Position numbers and translations under genes: made by a program. DNA of 18,883 nucleotides from UBA4615 sp044359175 (GTDB taxonomy: Bacteria; Pseudomonadota; Gammaproteobacteria; Burkholderiales; Burkholderiaceae_E), in assembly GCA_044359175.1 (NCBI GenBank), contig JBIKMO010000067.1, forward strand, positions 1-18,883, given 5' to 3'. Below the pieces are notes generated by a model. The model was not told the DNA's origin. It made no database searches and saw only the letters and a list, made by a program, of their open reading frames with translations. Of this stretch, positions 7,216-15,230 are shown piece by piece (within the stretch, counting starts at the first letter, position 1; every line of letters starts with the position of its first letter).

Positions 7216-8598
7216 GGTTCGCGGTGGGGACAGGCGGCTGACCACCAGCATCAGCACGGCGCCGATCGACAGCACGCCCACGCCGATCCACGACGCGTTC
7301 ATGCCCAGCCAGGTCTTGCTGCCGACGTAGCCCAGACTGGACCACAGCATGTAGCCGCAGGCCGCGACGAACACCACCGGCAGCACCGGGTACAGCGGCA
7401 CCTTGAACGGACGCGGGGTGTCCGGCTCGCGCACCCGCAGCACGAACAGGCTCAGCCCGGCGAGCAGGAAGAACAGCCAGAAGACCGGCGCGGTGTACTC
7501 GACCATGGTCGAGAACCCGCCGCCGAACATCACGCCCAGCAGCATCAGCACCATCGCGAAGGCGCCCTGCACCAGCAGCGCATTGACCGGCGTGCCGCGC
7601 TCGTCGACCCACTCGCCCAGGCGGCCGAGCGCCTCCCAGTCGCGCCCGGCGGCGAAGTTGGACCGCGCGCCGACGATCATGGTCGCGTTGATCGAGGTGA
7701 GCGCCGCCACGGCGACCATCAGCGAGATCACCACCTCGCCCGGCTTGCCGAAGACGATCCGCAGCAGGTCCGCGGCCACGGCCTTGGACTTGGCCATGCC
7801 CTGCAGGCCCAGGCCGGCGAGGTAGGCCCAGTTGGCGAGCAGGTACAGCACGGTCACCAGCAGCAGCGACCAGACCATCACCCGGACCATGTTGCGCTGA
7901 CGGTCGCGCAGCTCGGCGCTGATGTAGGCGCCCTCGTTCCAGCCGCCGAAGGTGAGCAGCACGAAGACCATCGCCAGGCCGAAGGCCGGCAGCGTCTGTG
8001 CGGCCGCCGGCGACGGCGCGGCGGCCACCGCCGCGGGTGCGGACGCACCCAGCCCCATCGAGGCGGCGATCACGCCGGCGACGAACACCAGCACCAGCCC
8101 GCCGATCTCCACGCCGGTGAGCAGCACCTGGGTGGTCGCCCCCTGGCGCACGCCGCGCACGTTGATCCAGGTGAGCACGACGATCGACAGCGCCCCCCAG
8201 ATCGCGGCCGAATACGGGCCGAGCGACAGCACCTGGGTCATGTAGTCCCCGAACACGAACGCGAGCAGCGCGATCGAGCCGGTGGTGATCACCGAGAAGC
8301 GGCTCCAGGCGAACAGGAACGACACGTGCCGACCGAACGCGCGGTGCAGGAAGTGGTAGTCGCCGCCGGCGCTCGGATAGGCGGTGGCGAGCTCGCAATA
8401 GCACAGCGCGCCGATCAGCGAGATCACGCCGCCCAGCACCCAGGCGAACATCATCCAGCCCTCGCTGGTGGTCATCATCGCGACCAGCGACGGCGCCTTG
8501 AAGATGCCCGCGCCGATCACGATGCCCACGACGATCGCGATCGCCTCGCGCGGCCCCAGCGTCTCGCGCGGGAAGCCCTTGGGGTTGTGCTGCGTCAT
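7207..8598 (-). CDS. APC-family amino-acid permease
   Basis: A 463-residue inner-membrane transporter of the amino acid-polyamine-organocation superfamily. About 12 hydrophobic segments are visible. The first contains the unwound substrate-binding motif GAGIF (29-33), followed by KAPSLVA. GGVISLIGALCYCELA and YPSAGGDYHFL (transmembrane segments 2-3) and FGGWNEGAYISAELRDRQRN (segments 6-7) are typical of the LAT/SteT-like branch of amino-acid exchangers. The loop REPDTPRPFKVPLYP before the last helices is also characteristic. The substrate cannot be read from the sequence. The ATG at 8598 has a Shine-Dalgarno GGAGG (8603-8607) 4 bases upstream. It is downstream of rpiA on the same strand, but a 142-base gap suggests it may have its own promoter. 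Confidence 0.9.
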   Translation of the reverse strand: MTQHNPKGFPRETLGPREAIAIVVGIVIGAGIFKAPSLVAMMTTSEGWMMFAWVLGGVISLIGALCYCELATAYPSAGGDYHFLHRAFGRHVSFLFAWSRFSVITTGSIALLAFVFGDYMTQVLSLGPYSAAIWGALSIVVLTWINVRGVRQGATTQVLLTGVEIGGLVLVFVAGVIAASMGLGASAPAAVAAAPSPAAAQTLPAFGLAMVFVLLTFGGWNEGAYISAELRDRQRNMVRVMVWSLLLVTVLYLLANWAYLAGLGLQGMAKSKAVAADLLRIVFGKPGEVVISLMVAVAALTSINATMIVGARSNFAAGRDWEALGRLGEWVDERGTPVNALLVQGAFAMVLMLLGVMFGGGFSTMVEYTAPVFWLFFLLAGLSLFVLRVREPDTPRPFKVPLYPVLPVVFVAACGYMLWSSLGYVGSKTWLGMNASWIGVGVLSIGAVLMLVVSRLSPPRTAG

Positions 8599-8740
8599 CC
8601 TGCCTCCAGGTTCACGGGCCGGCAGGAGAGCGGCGGCGGGGCCGGGTGCCGGGATCGAAGCCCCGGAGTATGCCTGCGACGCGCTCGCGCCGGCGAGGAT
8701 CCCCTGTCGCCGCGAACCGACATCCCGAGCGCCCGTGCGG
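8599..8740 (-). promoter_or_regulatory. rpiA-permease intergenic region with hairpin and weak promoter candidate
   Basis: This 142-base gap separates two co-oriented genes. It contains an inverted repeat, CGGCGA (8691-8696) and TCGCCG (8707-8712), with a 10-base loop and no T-run. On the minus strand CATACT (8672-8667) matches the -10 consensus at 4 of 6 positions, and a poor -35-like TCGCCG lies 18 bases further up. It may hold the end of the rpiA transcript and the start of the permease transcript; the evidence is weak. Confidence 0.25.
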
Positions 8741-9400
8741 TCAGCGGCGCAGCGTGCTCAGCCCGTCGGCACCGGCCACGATCGCCAGGTCGGCCGGCCG
8801 CCGAGCGAACAGTCCGACGGTCACCACGCCCGGCCACTGGTTGACCTCGGACTCCAGCGCCACCGGATCCTCGATCCGCAGGCCGTGCACGTCCAGGATC
8901 GGGTGGCCGTTGTCGGTCAGCACCCCGACGCGCTCGCGCGCCTCGCCGCCGAGCCGCGCGAACCAGCGCGTCACCAGCGGACGCGCCATCGGGATCACCT
9001 CGACCGGCAGCGGGTAGCGTCCCAGCACCGGCACGACCTTGGAGGCGTCGACGATGCACACGAAGCGCTCGGCGGCCGCCGCAACGATCTTCTCGCGCGT
9101 GAGCGCACCGCCGCCGCCCTTGATCATGCGCAGGCCGGCGTCGATCTCGTCGGCGCCGTCGACGTAGACCGGGATCGGTCCGGCCCGCTCGAGCGGCAGC
9201 ACCTCGATCCCCTGCTCGCGCAGCAGCGCGGTGCTGCGCTCGGAGCTGGACACCGCGCCGGCGACGCGGGCGCGCCGCTCGCCGAGCGCGCGGATGAAGA
9301 AGCCGACGGTCGAACCGCTGCCGATGCCGACCACCGCACCGTCGACCACGTGCTGCAGCGCGGCCTGCGCCGCGGCCTGCTTCAGGGCGTTCGCGTCCAT
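8741..9400 (-). CDS. rpiA: Ribose-5-phosphate isomerase A
   Basis: Interconverts ribose 5-phosphate and ribulose 5-phosphate in the non-oxidative pentose phosphate pathway, in the cytoplasm. At 219 residues it has the same length as E. coli RpiA. The phosphate-binding loop GIGSGSTV (25-32), VYVDGADEID with catalytic D81 and D84, and KGGGGALTREK with K94 and E103 are all present at the positions known in the E. coli enzyme. The ATG at 9400 is preceded by AGGAG (9408-9412) with 7-base spacing. This site overlaps the TAG stop of the upstream response regulator, so the two genes share a transcript and may be translationally coupled. A longer upstream in-frame start would overlap the regulator and add an Arg-rich extension not seen in the family. 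Confidence 0.96.
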   Translation of the reverse strand: MDANALKQAAAQAALQHVVDGAVVGIGSGSTVGFFIRALGERRARVAGAVSSSERSTALLREQGIEVLPLERAGPIPVYVDGADEIDAGLRMIKGGGGALTREKIVAAAAERFVCIVDASKVVPVLGRYPLPVEVIPMARPLVTRWFARLGGEARERVGVLTDNGHPILDVHGLRIEDPVALESEVNQWPGVVTVGLFARRPADLAIVAGADGLSTLRR

Positions 9401-9407
9401 CGGCGCG

Positions 9408-9412
9408 CTCCT
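9408..9412 (-). promoter_or_regulatory. rpiA ribosome-binding site overlapping the upstream stop codon
   Basis: AGGAG on the minus strand lies 7 bases before the rpiA ATG. The TAG stop of the response regulator (9413-9411) is embedded in it (TAGGAG). Ribosomes terminating on the regulator message would sit on the rpiA initiation site. This fixes the rpiA start at 9400. Confidence 0.75.
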
Positions 9413-11288
9413 AGACGAGGAAGGACGACGGCGCGTCGCCCTGGGCGCGCCGAGCAAGCGGTGCGGGCCAAGTGAGCGGCGCGGCGACCGAGGGCTCGCC
9501 CGTCGCACCGAGCCCCGAGTGGAAGCCGCGCCACCAACCCGGCAGGTCGTCGGCCGGCATCGGCCGGGCGAAGTAGAACCCCTGGACCTCGTCGCAGCCG
9601 AGCGCGCGCAGCGAGTCGAGCTGCTCGCGGGTCTCCACGCCCTCGGCGACGGTCGACAGCCCGAGCGCGCGGGCGAGCGCGGTGATCGATCGCACCACCG
9701 CGCGGCTCTGGCCGCTGCTGCCCAGCTTGTCGACGAACGAGCGGTCGATCTTCAGGGTGTCGATCGGCAGCTGCGTCAGGTAGGCGAGCGACGAGTAGCC
9801 GGTGCCGAAGTCGTCGAGCGCGAGCCGTACGCCGAGCTGCTTGAGCCCCTGCAGACTGTCGATCGAACGCTTGATGTCGCGCATCACCCCGGTCTCGGTC
9901 AGCTCGAGCTCGAGGGTGGCCGAGGGCAGCCCGTTGCCGTGCAGCGCCCGCTCGACCGTGCGAGCGAGCTCCGGCTGCTCGAGGTGGCGCGCATGGACGT
10001 TGACCGACACCGTGGACACCGGCAGTCCGGCGTCGCGCCAGCGTCGCACCTGTCCGAGCGCCTGGTCGACCGCCCACTCCCCCATCCGGTAGATCAGACC
10101 GGTCTCCTCGGCGATCGGGACGAATTCGCCGGGCGGCACGAGCCGCTGCTCGTGACGCCAGCGCATCAGCGCCTCGATGCCCGCGAGCCGCCGGCTGGCG
10201 GGATCGACGATCGGCTGGTAGTGCAGCACCAGCTCGTGCCGCTCGAGCGCACGGTGCAGCGCGGTCTCCAGGTCGAAGCGGGCGCGGTCGGTATGGCCGA
10301 GCTCGGGCTGGTGGCGTCGCGACACGTCGCCGCCGGCGGACTTGGCGACCGACAGCGCCTGGCTCGCCTGTCCGAGAAGCACCTCGGCCCGCGCACCGGG
10401 AGTCGCGGTCGCGATGCCCACCGAGGCGCGCACGACGCAGTGCAAGCCCGCTGCGGCGAGCGGCCGACGCAGCTCGGTGAGAACGATCTGCGCGGCGCGC
10501 TCACCGGCCGCCGCGCTGCGCAGCGTCGGGAACAGCAGCGCGAACTCGTCGGCGGCGATCCGCCCGATCGCCACCGCCGGCAGATTCCGGAACGCCTGCT
10601 GCAGTCGGCGCGCGACCGTCTGCAGCGTCTGATCGCCCGCGGCGGTGCCCAGCGAGTCGTTCAGGCGCTTGAACCGGTCGAGGTCGATCAGCAGCAGCGC
10701 GCCCGGCGCGGCCGGCGGCGCGCGGGGCTCATCGAGCAGCGTCTGCGCGACCGCGAGAAAGCCGCTGCGGTTCAGCAGCCCGGTGAGCGGATCGCGGTTG
10801 GCGAGCTCGCGCACGCGCCGCGCGGCCTGCTGCGCGAGCAGTGCCAGGCCCTTGGCACGGTCGAGCCGCCGCTGGCTGGAGGCGAGCTCGGTGCGCATCT
10901 GCGCAGCCGACACCAGCTGCCCGAGCCGCTCGGCAAGCAGCTTCCACTGCAGCGACTTCACGAAGTAGTCGGACGCACCGGCGTCGAACGCACGCTCGAT
11001 CGACGCCTCGTCATCGCGGCCGGACAGCACCACGATCGGTACCGGCCGATCGCCGATGCGCTGGCGCAGCTGCGCGCAGAAGTCGAAGCCGTCGCCGTCG
11101 GGCAGCAGCGCATCGAGCACCACCGCGTCCGGCCGCGAGGTCTCGAGCGCTTCGAAGGCGCGCGCCCCGCCGGCGGCGATGCGCACGTCGACGCCGTGCT
11201 CGGCCAGACCGGTGGCGACCAGGTGCTGCCAGGCCGGATCGTCCTCGACCAGCAGGATCCGGAAGCGGTGCGGCGGGTGTGGGGACAA
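9411..11288 (-). CDS. Response regulator with REC, degenerate GGDEF and EAL domains (c-di-GMP phosphodiesterase)
   Basis: A 625-residue cytoplasmic signalling protein. Residues 8-125 are a receiver domain with acidic E15-D17, phospho-acceptor D59 (VVLDALLPD), S89 and K111. A coiled linker follows. The GGDEF domain (about 160-320) begins with RDPLTGLLNR, but its signature is AADEF (245-249), so diguanylate cyclase activity is unlikely. The EAL domain (about 340-590) appears complete: EALMRW (372-377), N430, ELTE (462-465), DDFGTGYSSL (492-501), K513, AEGVE (548-552) and Q569. The likely role is c-di-GMP hydrolysis controlled by phosphorylation. No partner histidine kinase is visible. The start is TTG 11288; no better in-frame ATG or GTG precedes the receiver domain, and no Shine-Dalgarno is seen, so the start is tentative. 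It lies between flgL and rpiA, and a motility role is inferred from position only. Confidence 0.92.
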   Translation of the reverse strand: MSPHPPHRFRILLVEDDPAWQHLVATGLAEHGVDVRIAAGGARAFEALETSRPDAVVLDALLPDGDGFDFCAQLRQRIGDRPVPIVVLSGRDDEASIERAFDAGASDYFVKSLQWKLLAERLGQLVSAAQMRTELASSQRRLDRAKGLALLAQQAARRVRELANRDPLTGLLNRSGFLAVAQTLLDEPRAPPAAPGALLLIDLDRFKRLNDSLGTAAGDQTLQTVARRLQQAFRNLPAVAIGRIAADEFALLFPTLRSAAAGERAAQIVLTELRRPLAAAGLHCVVRASVGIATATPGARAEVLLGQASQALSVAKSAGGDVSRRHQPELGHTDRARFDLETALHRALERHELVLHYQPIVDPASRRLAGIEALMRWRHEQRLVPPGEFVPIAEETGLIYRMGEWAVDQALGQVRRWRDAGLPVSTVSVNVHARHLEQPELARTVERALHGNGLPSATLELELTETGVMRDIKRSIDSLQGLKQLGVRLALDDFGTGYSSLAYLTQLPIDTLKIDRSFVDKLGSSGQSRAVVRSITALARALGLSTVAEGVETREQLDSLRALGCDEVQGFYFARPMPADDLPGWWRGFHSGLGATGEPSVAAPLTWPAPLARRAQGDAPSSFLV

Positions 11289-11346
11289 GACGGGGGGCGC
11301 GACCGAGCGGGACGGGCCGATCGTACCGCAGTCCGACCGCCCGTCG

Positions 11347-11373
11347 GCCGCACGACGCCGTCCGTCGTGCGGC
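11347..11373 (-). terminator. Strong hairpin directly after flgL, end of flagellar operon
   Basis: GCCGCACGACG (11347-11357) and CGTCGTGCGGC (11363-11373) are perfect 11-bp inverted repeats around a 5-base loop, abutting the flgL stop codon. No T-run follows, so it may work with Rho or as an mRNA 3'-end stabiliser. It sits in the 85-base gap between flgL and the response regulator and is the best candidate for the end of the flagellar transcript. Confidence 0.55.
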
Positions 11374-12288
11374 TCAGACGTAGTCGAACAGCGTCATCCG
11401 CGCGATCTGCGCGTAGCTGCGCAGCGCAGCGTCGTACGTGGTCTGGTGCTGCACGATCGCGGCGACCCCGCGGGTGAAGTCCAGGTCGACCAGCTCGGAC
11501 ATCCGGGCCTGCGCCTCGATGCTGCCGCTCTCCAGCGCCTGCTCGTGCATGTCGATCGCGCGCAGCCGCTCGCCGACCAGCGTGCGCGTCTGCGCGAGCC
11601 GCTCGGTCGCGCGGTCGATGCTCCCGATCACCTCGCCGGTGGTCTGGGCGACCGTCGACTGCGTCAGCGCCGGGTTCTCGAGCGCCGCGATCGCCGCGTC
11701 CAGCTGCACGAAGATGTTCTCGGTACCGGAGCCGGTGCCGCTGCGGATCGCGCTGAAGTTCTCGCGGCCGTCCAGCCGCACCGGGTTGACCTGCTCGACG
11801 CCGACCACCTGGGTGCCGCCCACCGGCGCGTAGGTCGTGCCGCTCGCGTCGAAGGGCACCACCGAGGCGCTCTGGCCGCCGAACACGTAACCGTCGGCCC
11901 CGTCGGCGCGGTTCGCCACCGACAGCAGCTGTTCGCGCAGCCCGCGCAGCTCGATCGCGAACTTCGCGCGGTCGGTCGGGGCGAGCGAGCCGTTGGCCGA
12001 GGCGAGCAGCGCGTCGCGCGCGGCCTGCAGCACGCCGGTCGCGTCGGTCAGCGCGTTTTCCGCGCCGGACAGCAGGTGCTTCGCGTGCGAGGCGGCGCGG
12101 CGCTCCGACTCGATCCGCGCCTCGCGCGAGCGAAGCCGCTCGGCCTCGGCCGCGGCGACCGGATCGTCCGAGGGCACGCCCACGCGCCGTCCGCCGGCCA
12201 GCTGCTCCTGCGCGCGCAGCAGCTGCGACTGGCGCTCCTGCAGGCCCTCGATCGCGAGTTGCTGCGCGTAGGCGGTGCTGATCCTCAT
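11374..12288 (-). CDS. flgL: Flagellar hook-associated protein 3 (hook-filament junction)
   Basis: FlgL forms, with FlgK, the junction between hook and filament and is exported through the flagellar type III apparatus. The product has 304 residues (E. coli 317). The N-terminus MRISTAYAQQ, followed by an amphipathic heptad-rich helix (QERQSQLLRAQEQLAGG) and VGVPSDDPVAA, is typical of the flagellin/FlgL D0-D1 domain. The C-terminal helix (MSELVDLDFTRGVAAIVQHQ, ending in MTLFDYV) completes the coiled bundle. The ATG at 12288 is preceded by GGGAG (12295-12299) with 6-base spacing. It follows flgK by 29 bases and is the last gene of the flagellar run, followed at once by a strong hairpin. Confidence 0.93.
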   Translation of the reverse strand: MRISTAYAQQLAIEGLQERQSQLLRAQEQLAGGRRVGVPSDDPVAAAEAERLRSREARIESERRAASHAKHLLSGAENALTDATGVLQAARDALLASANGSLAPTDRAKFAIELRGLREQLLSVANRADGADGYVFGGQSASVVPFDASGTTYAPVGGTQVVGVEQVNPVRLDGRENFSAIRSGTGSGTENIFVQLDAAIAALENPALTQSTVAQTTGEVIGSIDRATERLAQTRTLVGERLRAIDMHEQALESGSIEAQARMSELVDLDFTRGVAAIVQHQTTYDAALRSYAQIARMTLFDYV

Positions 12289-12317
12289 GCGGGACTCCCG
12301 GTGTGTGCGCGCCCGGC

Positions 12318-14192
12318 TCAGGCGGCCTCAAGCAGCGAGCGGAACATCTCGTTGGCGGTCGCGATCACCTTCGCCGCGGCCTGGTAGGCCTGCTGGTACT
12401 GCAGCATCCGCGCCGCCTCCTCGTCCAGGTTCACCCCCGACATCTCGTTGCGGGCGCGCTCGGCGTCTTCGTACAGCCGCAGGCTCATGTCGGCCGAGGA
12501 CTGCGCCGAGCGGGTCCGGCTGCCGACCTCGCCGACCAGCTCGGCGTAGCGGTCGATCACGGTCGCGCCGTCGACGAAGCGCGCATCGCCGATCGCCTGC
12601 AGCAGGCGCGCGTTGCGGTTGTCGGAGGCGGGATCCTGCGTGGGGGCGATCCTGAGCGTATCGCCGGCCATCGGCGAGCCCTGCAGCGTGATGGTCCAGC
12701 CGTTGTAGGACAGCTGCATGCCCGGCGTGTACGGCAGCCCGACCGGGTTGCCGGTGCCGCCACCGGACACGTCGAACGTGCCGGCGGACGTGAAGGTGAG
12801 CGTGACCGGCGGCGTGCCGGGTCCGCCATAGCTGCCGACCTCCAGCGCTCCGATGCGCACGTCGCCCCGGTTGGTCGGCCCCGGCTCGCTCGCCATCGGC
12901 AGCGCGGTCGCGATGCGCGCGGCGTTGGACTGCAGCGAGCGCATCCCCGCCGCGAACGACGAGGCGCTGCGCACCAGGTATCGGTCGCCGGCGGCGGGCG
13001 CACCGCCGTTGGGGGTGAGGGTGAGTCCGTCGACGTCCTGGGGGAACGACGCGAATCGCCGTTGCTCGCCGTCCGACAGCCGGGTGAGCGTGTACTGGAC
13101 CCCGTCGAACGCGAGTTCGTAGTCGCTCGCCTTCAACAGGCGGGCGTCGGCGATCTGCACGTTGAACTGGCCGGCGCCCGTGTTGGCGGTTGCCCCGGTG
13201 ACCTGCGGCGCGCCGATCGCGAGCAGCGGCTCGCCCGCCCGGCCGTCGGCATCCACGCCGCGCGCCTGCACCGCGTTGACCTCCGAGGCCACGGCCGCGC
13301 TCAGCCGGCCCAGTCGCATCCGCGCCGCGTCCACGTCCTGGGTCGCGAAGCGCATCAGCCCCGACAGGCTGCCGCCGAGCTCGCTCGACTGCATCGCGAC
13401 CTGCGTGCCGTTGCCCCGCACGACGGTCACGCCGAGCTGCGTGGGGTCCAGGTCGGTCGGGCCGAGGGTCAGGCGCACCGCCGTGGTGCCGGTCACCAGC
13501 GCCTCGCCGCGCTGCGAATAGACGGTCGCACGCCCGTCCTGGCCGATGGTCGCGTTCGCGCGCAGCACGGTGTTCAGCTCGCCGAGCAAGCGGTCGCGCT
13601 CGTCGAGCAGCGCGTTGGAGGCCGCCTGCGCGCCTCGGCCGTCCTGGATCCTGCGGTTGATCTCGGCGAGCGAACGCAGCGCATCGTTCGCCTTGGCGAT
13701 CTCACTGCCCATGCGGGATTGCGCGCCATCGCGAAGCTCGAGGATCCGCGCATCCAGCTGCCCCGCGCGCTGGGCGAACTGCTCGATGCGCTGCAGCACC
13801 GCCGAGCGGGTCGCCGGGTCGCGCGGGCGGGTCGTGAGGTCGGCGAAACTGCCGACCACGTCGTCGAAGGCTGCGCCCAGCCCGGTCTGCGGATCGGCGA
13901 ACAGTCGGTCCAGCCGTGCGAGCGAGTCGCCGCGGGCACCGTCCTGCGCCGAGACCGAGCGGTTCGAGATCGACTCGCGGGTGAGGAACTCGTCGTAGGC
14001 GCGGCGCACGCCGCTCGCGTTGACGCCGCGGCCGACGTAGCCCTCGGCGCCCATGTCGCCCTGCTCCTCGAGGATCACCTCGCGTCGCACGTAGCCCGGC
14101 GTTGCGGCGTTCGCGATGTTCTGCCCGGTGGTCTGCAGCTGCGCGTAGGCCGCGCGCATCGCGCTGCTGCCGATCCTGAGGAGGTCGGTCAT
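12318..14192 (-). CDS. flgK: Flagellar hook-associated protein 1
   Basis: FlgK is the first junction protein assembled on the hook and is secreted by the flagellar export machine. The product has 624 residues, longer than E. coli FlgK (547); the extra length lies in the surface-exposed middle (about 330-540), which is Gly/Thr-rich and variable in this family. The conserved N-terminal rod/hook motif (LQTTGQNIANAATPGYVRRE, about 20-40), the long helical region (EQFAQRAGQLDARI, LLDERDRLLGEL) and the C-terminal motif (LDEEAARMLQYQQAYQAAAK, then VIATANEMF) identify it. The start ATG at 14192 has GGGAG (14199-14203) 6 bases upstream. It lies 13 bases after flgJ and upstream of flgL. Confidence 0.95.
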   Translation of the reverse strand: MTDLLRIGSSAMRAAYAQLQTTGQNIANAATPGYVRREVILEEQGDMGAEGYVGRGVNASGVRRAYDEFLTRESISNRSVSAQDGARGDSLARLDRLFADPQTGLGAAFDDVVGSFADLTTRPRDPATRSAVLQRIEQFAQRAGQLDARILELRDGAQSRMGSEIAKANDALRSLAEINRRIQDGRGAQAASNALLDERDRLLGELNTVLRANATIGQDGRATVYSQRGEALVTGTTAVRLTLGPTDLDPTQLGVTVVRGNGTQVAMQSSELGGSLSGLMRFATQDVDAARMRLGRLSAAVASEVNAVQARGVDADGRAGEPLLAIGAPQVTGATANTGAGQFNVQIADARLLKASDYELAFDGVQYTLTRLSDGEQRRFASFPQDVDGLTLTPNGGAPAAGDRYLVRSASSFAAGMRSLQSNAARIATALPMASEPGPTNRGDVRIGALEVGSYGGPGTPPVTLTFTSAGTFDVSGGGTGNPVGLPYTPGMQLSYNGWTITLQGSPMAGDTLRIAPTQDPASDNRNARLLQAIGDARFVDGATVIDRYAELVGEVGSRTRSAQSSADMSLRLYEDAERARNEMSGVNLDEEAARMLQYQQAYQAAAKVIATANEMFRSLLEAA

Positions 14193-14205
14193 CGGCGGCT
14201 CCCGG

Positions 14206-15228
14206 TCACGCGCCCGCGCGCCGCAGCGCGAGCGCCTGGTTGATGGTCCGGCTCAGCTTGCCGGCGTAGTCCGGGTCGGTCGCGTAGCCTGCCTGCTGCA
14301 GCTGGCGCGCGAAGCCCTCGGCGGTCTCGCCCGACCGCAGCACACCCGCGTAGCGGGGGTTGACCGACATCAGCCGCGCCCAGTCGGCGAACGCTTCGTG
14401 ATAGCTCGCGTAGGCCCGGAAGCGCTCGACGGTTCTCATCGGGCGACCGTCGACGTACTCGGTCGTGGTCGCGTCCACGGTCTCGCCGCGCCAGCCGGCG
14501 CCCGCCTTGATGCCGAACAGATTGTGGGCGGAGCGGCCGTCCGGGTGACGCAGTTCCTGCCGCCCCCAGCCGGATTCGAGCGCGGCCTGACCGACGATGA
14601 AGCCTGCCGGCACGCCGGTGAGGGCCTGCGCGTGGTTCGCCGCGTCCCACATGCGGTCGACGAACGCGGCCGGCGCGCCGCGTGCGGCGGACGGCGCCGA
14701 GGAGGCGGCCGCGGGTGACGCGGCGGAGATCGCGGGTGACGCGGCGGACGGCGCAGCGCGAGCCTGCGCAGCCGCGGCCGCGGCGATCCGAGCCGCGGGC
14801 GGCAGGCCCTCCAGCGTCTCGGCATCAGGCGGGTCGTTGGCGTCGTCCTCGCGCAGCGCGGCGGCGAGCGCACGCTGCAGGCCGTCGACCGACACCTGCG
14901 GCGCACCCGGCGCGCCGCCCTCCTCGGGAGCGCGCAGGTTGCGCGACAGCTGCCGGGCGATCAGCTCGCCCAGACCGCCCGGGCGCCCGGAGAGCGCCTG
15001 CGCGAACTGCGTGTCGAGCATCGACCGGTACACGTCCGCGCCCGGGCCGTCGAACATCCCGCTGCGGGGTACCGCGTCGCGCATGCTCTTGAGCACCATC
15101 TGCATGAACAAGGCCTCGAACTGCGAGGCCGCCGTGCGCACCGCGCCCTCCGGGTCCCGGCGCGCGCCGTGCCGCAGCGCGTCCAGCGACCTGACGTCGG
15201 ACGCGAGCGACGCGGTCGTCACTCGCAT
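14206..15228 (-). CDS. flgJ: Flagellar rod assembly protein with peptidoglycan hydrolase domain
   Basis: A 340-residue two-domain FlgJ (E. coli 313). The N-terminal domain (about 25-100, with FEALFMQMVLKSMRDAVPR) acts as the rod cap that guides rod assembly in the periplasm. The C-terminal glucosaminidase/muramidase-type domain (about 185-335) opens the peptidoglycan for the rod; it contains the putative catalytic E218 in ALESGWG, and HNLFGIKAG. The domains are joined by a long Ala/Ser/Pro-rich linker (about 143-187) that includes a repeated heptapeptide. There is no signal peptide, as expected for export through the flagellar apparatus. The ATG at 15228 lies 2 bases after the flgI stop. Confidence 0.95.
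   Translation of the reverse strand: MRVTTASLASDVRSLDALRHGARRDPEGAVRTAASQFEALFMQMVLKSMRDAVPRSGMFDGPGADVYRSMLDTQFAQALSGRPGGLGELIARQLSRNLRAPEEGGAPGAPQVSVDGLQRALAAALREDDANDPPDAETLEGLPPAARIAAAAAAQARAAPSAASPAISAASPAAASSAPSAARGAPAAFVDRMWDAANHAQALTGVPAGFIVGQAALESGWGRQELRHPDGRSAHNLFGIKAGAGWRGETVDATTTEYVDGRPMRTVERFRAYASYHEAFADWARLMSVNPRYAGVLRSGETAEGFARQLQQAGYATDPDYAGKLSRTINQALALRRAGA
14711..14748 (-). repeat. Two-copy 17-bp direct repeat, 21-bp period, in the FlgJ linker
   Basis: The 17-mer GCGGGTGACGCGGCGGA (plus strand) occurs at 14711-14727 and again at 14732-14748. The 21-bp period equals seven codons and encodes the heptapeptides SAASPAI and SAASPAA in the flexible linker of FlgJ. Changes in copy number would keep the reading frame. 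Confidence 0.8.
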
Positions 15229-15230
15229 GG

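Noticed and set aside
8667..8696. A sigma-70 promoter for the permease
   Set aside because: The -10-like CATACT matches 4 of 6 bases and no convincing -35 exists, so it is mentioned only as a weak candidate in the intergenic entry.
9231..11477. A 748-codon plus-strand frame opposite the response regulator and part of rpiA
   Set aside because: It is a compositional shadow; the minus-strand products have complete catalytic motifs.
12303..14243. A 646-codon plus-strand frame opposite flgK
   Set aside because: It mirrors flgK in extent and has shadow-type composition with no domain.
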